This document shows positions 42,208 to 44,320 of a stretch of DNA of 44,320 nucleotides, one piece after another (positions within the stretch are counted from its first letter, which is position 1; each line of letters starts with the position of its first letter). Source of the DNA: Bacillota bacterium (lineage in GTDB: Bacteria; Bacillota; Clostridia; Peptostreptococcales; Anaerovoracaceae); assembly GCA_023415235.1 (NCBI GenBank), contig JAEZLP010000011.1, positions 1 through 44,320 on the forward strand, written 5' to 3'. The notes under the pieces were generated by a model that saw only the letters and a program-made list of their open reading frames with translations, was not told the DNA's origin and ran no database searches. The position numbers and the translations under genes were made by a program.

Positions 42208-43977
42208 CTACCTTTTATCCTTGTTTTTTGCTTTCTGTATCTCTATCAGTTCTATTGTAAGGGCTTCGATTTTGTCCCGATCTTTTTCATCATCCAATAT
42301 GGAAATGATCTGAATGATTTCCTGTTCTCGCTTGGCCAATCTAGCCGCTTCAATTCTTTGCACACAGTCCTGGAATACCTGTTCATCCTTGTCCGCCAGC
42401 TGAACGTTCTCCATGATCTCTCTGAGGAACCTGTTGTCTTCGGCTTCCAGGCTGTCTTCCACCTTTTTGATATCGATCTCTTCGTCGTGCTTGTAAACGG
42501 AGAGGATCAATTCATAAATCCTTCGTGCCGATGGACTTCGGAACACCCATTCGTAGGGTTTGATCCGTGTCACATAGGCGCTTCTTATCAGCATCAGCCT
42601 GATCAGATATTTCTCAATCATGCTGCTTGTGCCGGGTTTTCGGCCTTCCGCCGGGTCCCTGACGGGCAAAACTTTTGAATTTCCGGCATTTTCGGTATTA
42701 TTATTGCCATTAATCTCCAGTCTTATAGCACCTTCGGAAATTTTTGTTTCTTTTGCGATTTTTTTGATATAAATGTCAGCTTCCACCGGGCTCAATTCCT
42801 TCAGAATCCGCGCTGTCTCCTGAAGAAATTCAACGCTCCCTTCCGTCGTGTTGAGATCCAGACGCTGTTTCAACAGATGGATTTTATAATCGGCAAAGGG
42901 CATGGCGTTTTGCACCAGCTTCAGAAATTCCTCTTTTCCGTTTTTCTTAATGAATTCATCGGGATCCTTCCCATCGGATACATGAAGCACTTTTACCTTG
43001 CAGCCTGATTTGTGAAGGATATCCAACCCCCTCAGCGCGGCCGCTTGACCCGCAGAATCCGAATCGTAGGCAAGAACCACATGATCCGTATACCGTTTCA
43101 GCATTGCCGCCTGACTTTCCGTCAGTGCGGTTCCCAGGGATGCCGATACATTTCTGACGCCGTGCTGATACAGAGAAATCACATCCATATATCCTTCAAC
43201 GAGAATCACCTGATTTTCCTTATTTATATCCTGTCTCGTCAAGTTTAATCCATACAAGTTGTTTTTCTTTAAAAAAACGGATGATTCCGGCGAATTCAGA
43301 TACTTTGGAGTGCCGTCCCCGAGAATTCTGCCTCCAAAACCGATGACTTTCCCCCTGGTGTTAATGATTGGGAAAATCACTCTGTCTCTATATTTGTCAT
43401 AATATTTTCCGTTGGAATAAGATATGAGTCCCAGTTCGAGAAGTGTCTTCGGATCGGTTCCCTTTTTCATAAAATATTCATACAGGCTGTCCCATGATCC
43501 GTCGGCATACCCAATACCGAACTTTCGCAGAGTGGTAGGCTCGATACCACGCTTCTTCATATATTCGTAACCCGGGTTTGGACCTGACGTAAAGGCTCTG
43601 TAGAAAAATGCTGCGGCTTCCCGGTTGATTTCGTATAATGCGGAACGCTCCTTCTCACCATGAAAATTTGAGCTTTTAATCTCTATTCCATACTCTCCTG
43701 CAAGCTTTTCCACAGCACCGGGGAAGTCAAGGTTATTGTACTTTTGGACAAACTCAATCACGTCGCCGGTGGCTCCGCAGCCGAAACAGGTAAAAATCTG
43801 TTTTGTGTCGGACACAACAAAAGAAGGTGTCTTCTCATTATGAAAAGGACAAATGCCTTTATAGTTGCTCCCGGTTTTTTTGAGAACCACATGGCGTCCG
43901 ATCACATCAATAATATTGCACCTGCTTTTAATCTCATCAACTATGTTATCACTGAATCCCGCACCCACATTATTCAC
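42208..43977 (-). CDS. dnaG: DNA primase
   Basis: The 589-residue primase begins with a CHC2 zinc finger (CPFHNEKTPSF, then CFGCGATGD), continues into the TOPRIM core (VILVEGYMDVISLYQHG, AYDSDSAGQAAALRGLDI) and ends in the helicase-binding helical domain (about residues 435-589). It makes the RNA primers for replication. The reading frame starts with GTG at 43977; no strong ribosome site is visible, and a GTG three codons later is also possible. It lies 9 to 10 bases before sigA, the usual dnaG-sigA operon. Confidence 0.96.
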   Translation of the reverse strand: MNNVGAGFSDNIVDEIKSRCNIIDVIGRHVVLKKTGSNYKGICPFHNEKTPSFVVSDTKQIFTCFGCGATGDVIEFVQKYNNLDFPGAVEKLAGEYGIEIKSSNFHGEKERSALYEINREAAAFFYRAFTSGPNPGYEYMKKRGIEPTTLRKFGIGYADGSWDSLYEYFMKKGTDPKTLLELGLISYSNGKYYDKYRDRVIFPIINTRGKVIGFGGRILGDGTPKYLNSPESSVFLKKNNLYGLNLTRQDINKENQVILVEGYMDVISLYQHGVRNVSASLGTALTESQAAMLKRYTDHVVLAYDSDSAGQAAALRGLDILHKSGCKVKVLHVSDGKDPDEFIKKNGKEEFLKLVQNAMPFADYKIHLLKQRLDLNTTEGSVEFLQETARILKELSPVEADIYIKKIAKETKISEGAIRLEINGNNNTENAGNSKVLPVRDPAEGRKPGTSSMIEKYLIRLMLIRSAYVTRIKPYEWVFRSPSARRIYELILSVYKHDEEIDIKKVEDSLEAEDNRFLREIMENVQLADKDEQVFQDCVQRIEAARLAKREQEIIQIISILDDEKDRDKIEALTIELIEIQKAKNKDKR

Positions 43978-44117
43978 CGCTTATATAACCAAATGCCGAC
44001 AAGCTTATCATTATTTGAATCACAGATTTATATTCGACAAAAGTTGTCCCATTCCTTTTTTTCATTTTAAAAATTTTTTAAAAATTATTTGACCGCCTTG
44101 AATTGAGGAATTCCAAG

Positions 44118-44168
44118 ATATATTCCGTCAATATCGAATTTAGTGATATTTCCTGCATAAAAAAAGAG
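44118..44168. repeat. Dispersed 51-bp repeat, copy B (upstream of dnaG)
   Basis: Matches copy A at 10176-10226 at about 44 of 50 positions. It lies between the hairpin at 44168-44187 and the dnaG operon. On the minus strand AATATC and GATATT can pair. A 26-codon frame reads through it from an ATG, but with no ribosome site. Confidence 0.6.
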
Positions 44169-44187
44169 GAAGCCGACTGGCTTCCTG
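44166..44187. terminator. Terminator hairpin used as intron landing site
   Basis: AGGAAGCC and GGCTTCCT form an eight-base-pair stem around GACT. On the minus strand TTTTTTT follows the stem; on the plus strand GTTGTTAGTA follows and then intron sequence begins. Confidence 0.75.
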
Positions 44188-44193
44188 TTGTTA

Positions 44194-44320
44194 GTATGAC
44201 GGGCATGCCGTCAATCTGTGGTGAAAGTCCACAAGGGGCGTAGTTGCCAACGAACCCAAAAGCGACTTGCAAGTTTCACATCGTGAGGTGTGGGAGAGAA
44301 GAAGCAATAGCGAAATCGTA
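44194..44320 (+). mobile_element. Group II intron (second type), 5' end, truncated by window edge
   Basis: Read on the plus strand, GTATGACGGG opens a hairpin (TGACGG, loop GCAT-like, CCGTCA), followed by TGTGGTGAAAGTCCACA, the same stem order seen in the first intron (hairpin, then a GGTGAAAGTCC stem), and then GTTGCCAACGAACC and AAGCGACTTGCAAG. This pattern is typical of domain I of bacterial group II introns. It sits about seven bases after a hairpin. It differs in sequence from the intron at 1-122, so it is a separate family. The exact first base is uncertain by one or two. Confidence 0.7.

Noticed and set aside
43990..44050. GACAA-AAG-TTGTC dyad upstream of dnaG as a fourth activator site
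   Set aside because: Its arms are 13 rather than 14 bases across and no -24/-12 promoter is near, so it is probably chance.
44078..44160. 26-residue peptide (MQEISLNSILTEY...) encoded in repeat copy B
   Set aside because: There is no ribosome site, and changes between copies A and B do not favour silent positions. A DNA or RNA element explains the similarity better.

Overview
The window reads as a chromosomal segment of a low-to-mid GC, Gram-positive anaerobe of the class Clostridia. The supporting features are strong AGGAGG ribosome sites, frequent TTG and GTG starts, S-layer (SLH) proteins, a cyclodeaminase-type methenyl-folate cyclohydrolase beside formate-THF ligase, a giant 2-hydroxyacyl-CoA dehydratase activase-like protein, and the Firmicutes dnaG-sigA and trmK-Nif3 gene pairs. 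An amino-acid-fermenting family such as Anaerovoracaceae would fit, but that is inference. Both edges of the window lie inside the 5' ends of two different group II introns, each just behind a terminator hairpin. Multicopy introns may be why the sequence stops there.

Left part (1-10140). A tight minus-strand gene series runs fhs, fchA, folD, iclR, panB, panE, an M20 amidohydrolase, an OPT transporter and a P1-family N-terminal-nucleophile hydrolase. It links one-carbon folate enzymes to PanB/PanE and two amide hydrolases, with no panC or panD. I read it as a possible route for breaking down pantetheine or pantothenate, with PanE and PanB running in reverse and the folate enzymes recovering the C1 unit as formate plus ATP. 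Pantoate or pantothenate biosynthesis is the alternative. A structured RNA, best guess 6S RNA, lies upstream of fhs.

Middle (10600-30200). This part holds preT-preA (dihydropyrimidine dehydrogenase), an orphan membrane histidine kinase, yebC, the 1407-residue activase-like protein, a cysteine-cluster protein with an apparently leaderless transcript, an SLH-anchored YcdB/YcdC protein, exonuclease III, a MATE pump, a DUF2512 membrane protein, a divergent DtxR-type regulator and Nramp transporter, a DUF503 protein, and an SLH protein carrying a Cache-like sensor domain.

Right part (30270-44200). A GNAT enzyme follows an envelope cassette (coiled-coil membrane protein, bactofilin, glucosaminidase). 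Then come rnpB, Nif3 and trmK. Between trmK and sigA sits a self-contained sigma-54 catabolic cassette bounded by terminators: a PAS-AAA+-Fis activator, three 16-bp enhancer-like dyads, a good -24/-12 promoter, an NhaC-type transporter, a ThDP enzyme and an octopine/nopaline-type dehydrogenase. Its substrate cannot be told from sequence. The window closes with sigA, dnaG and the second intron.

No tRNA, CRISPR array, prophage or insertion-sequence transposase was seen.
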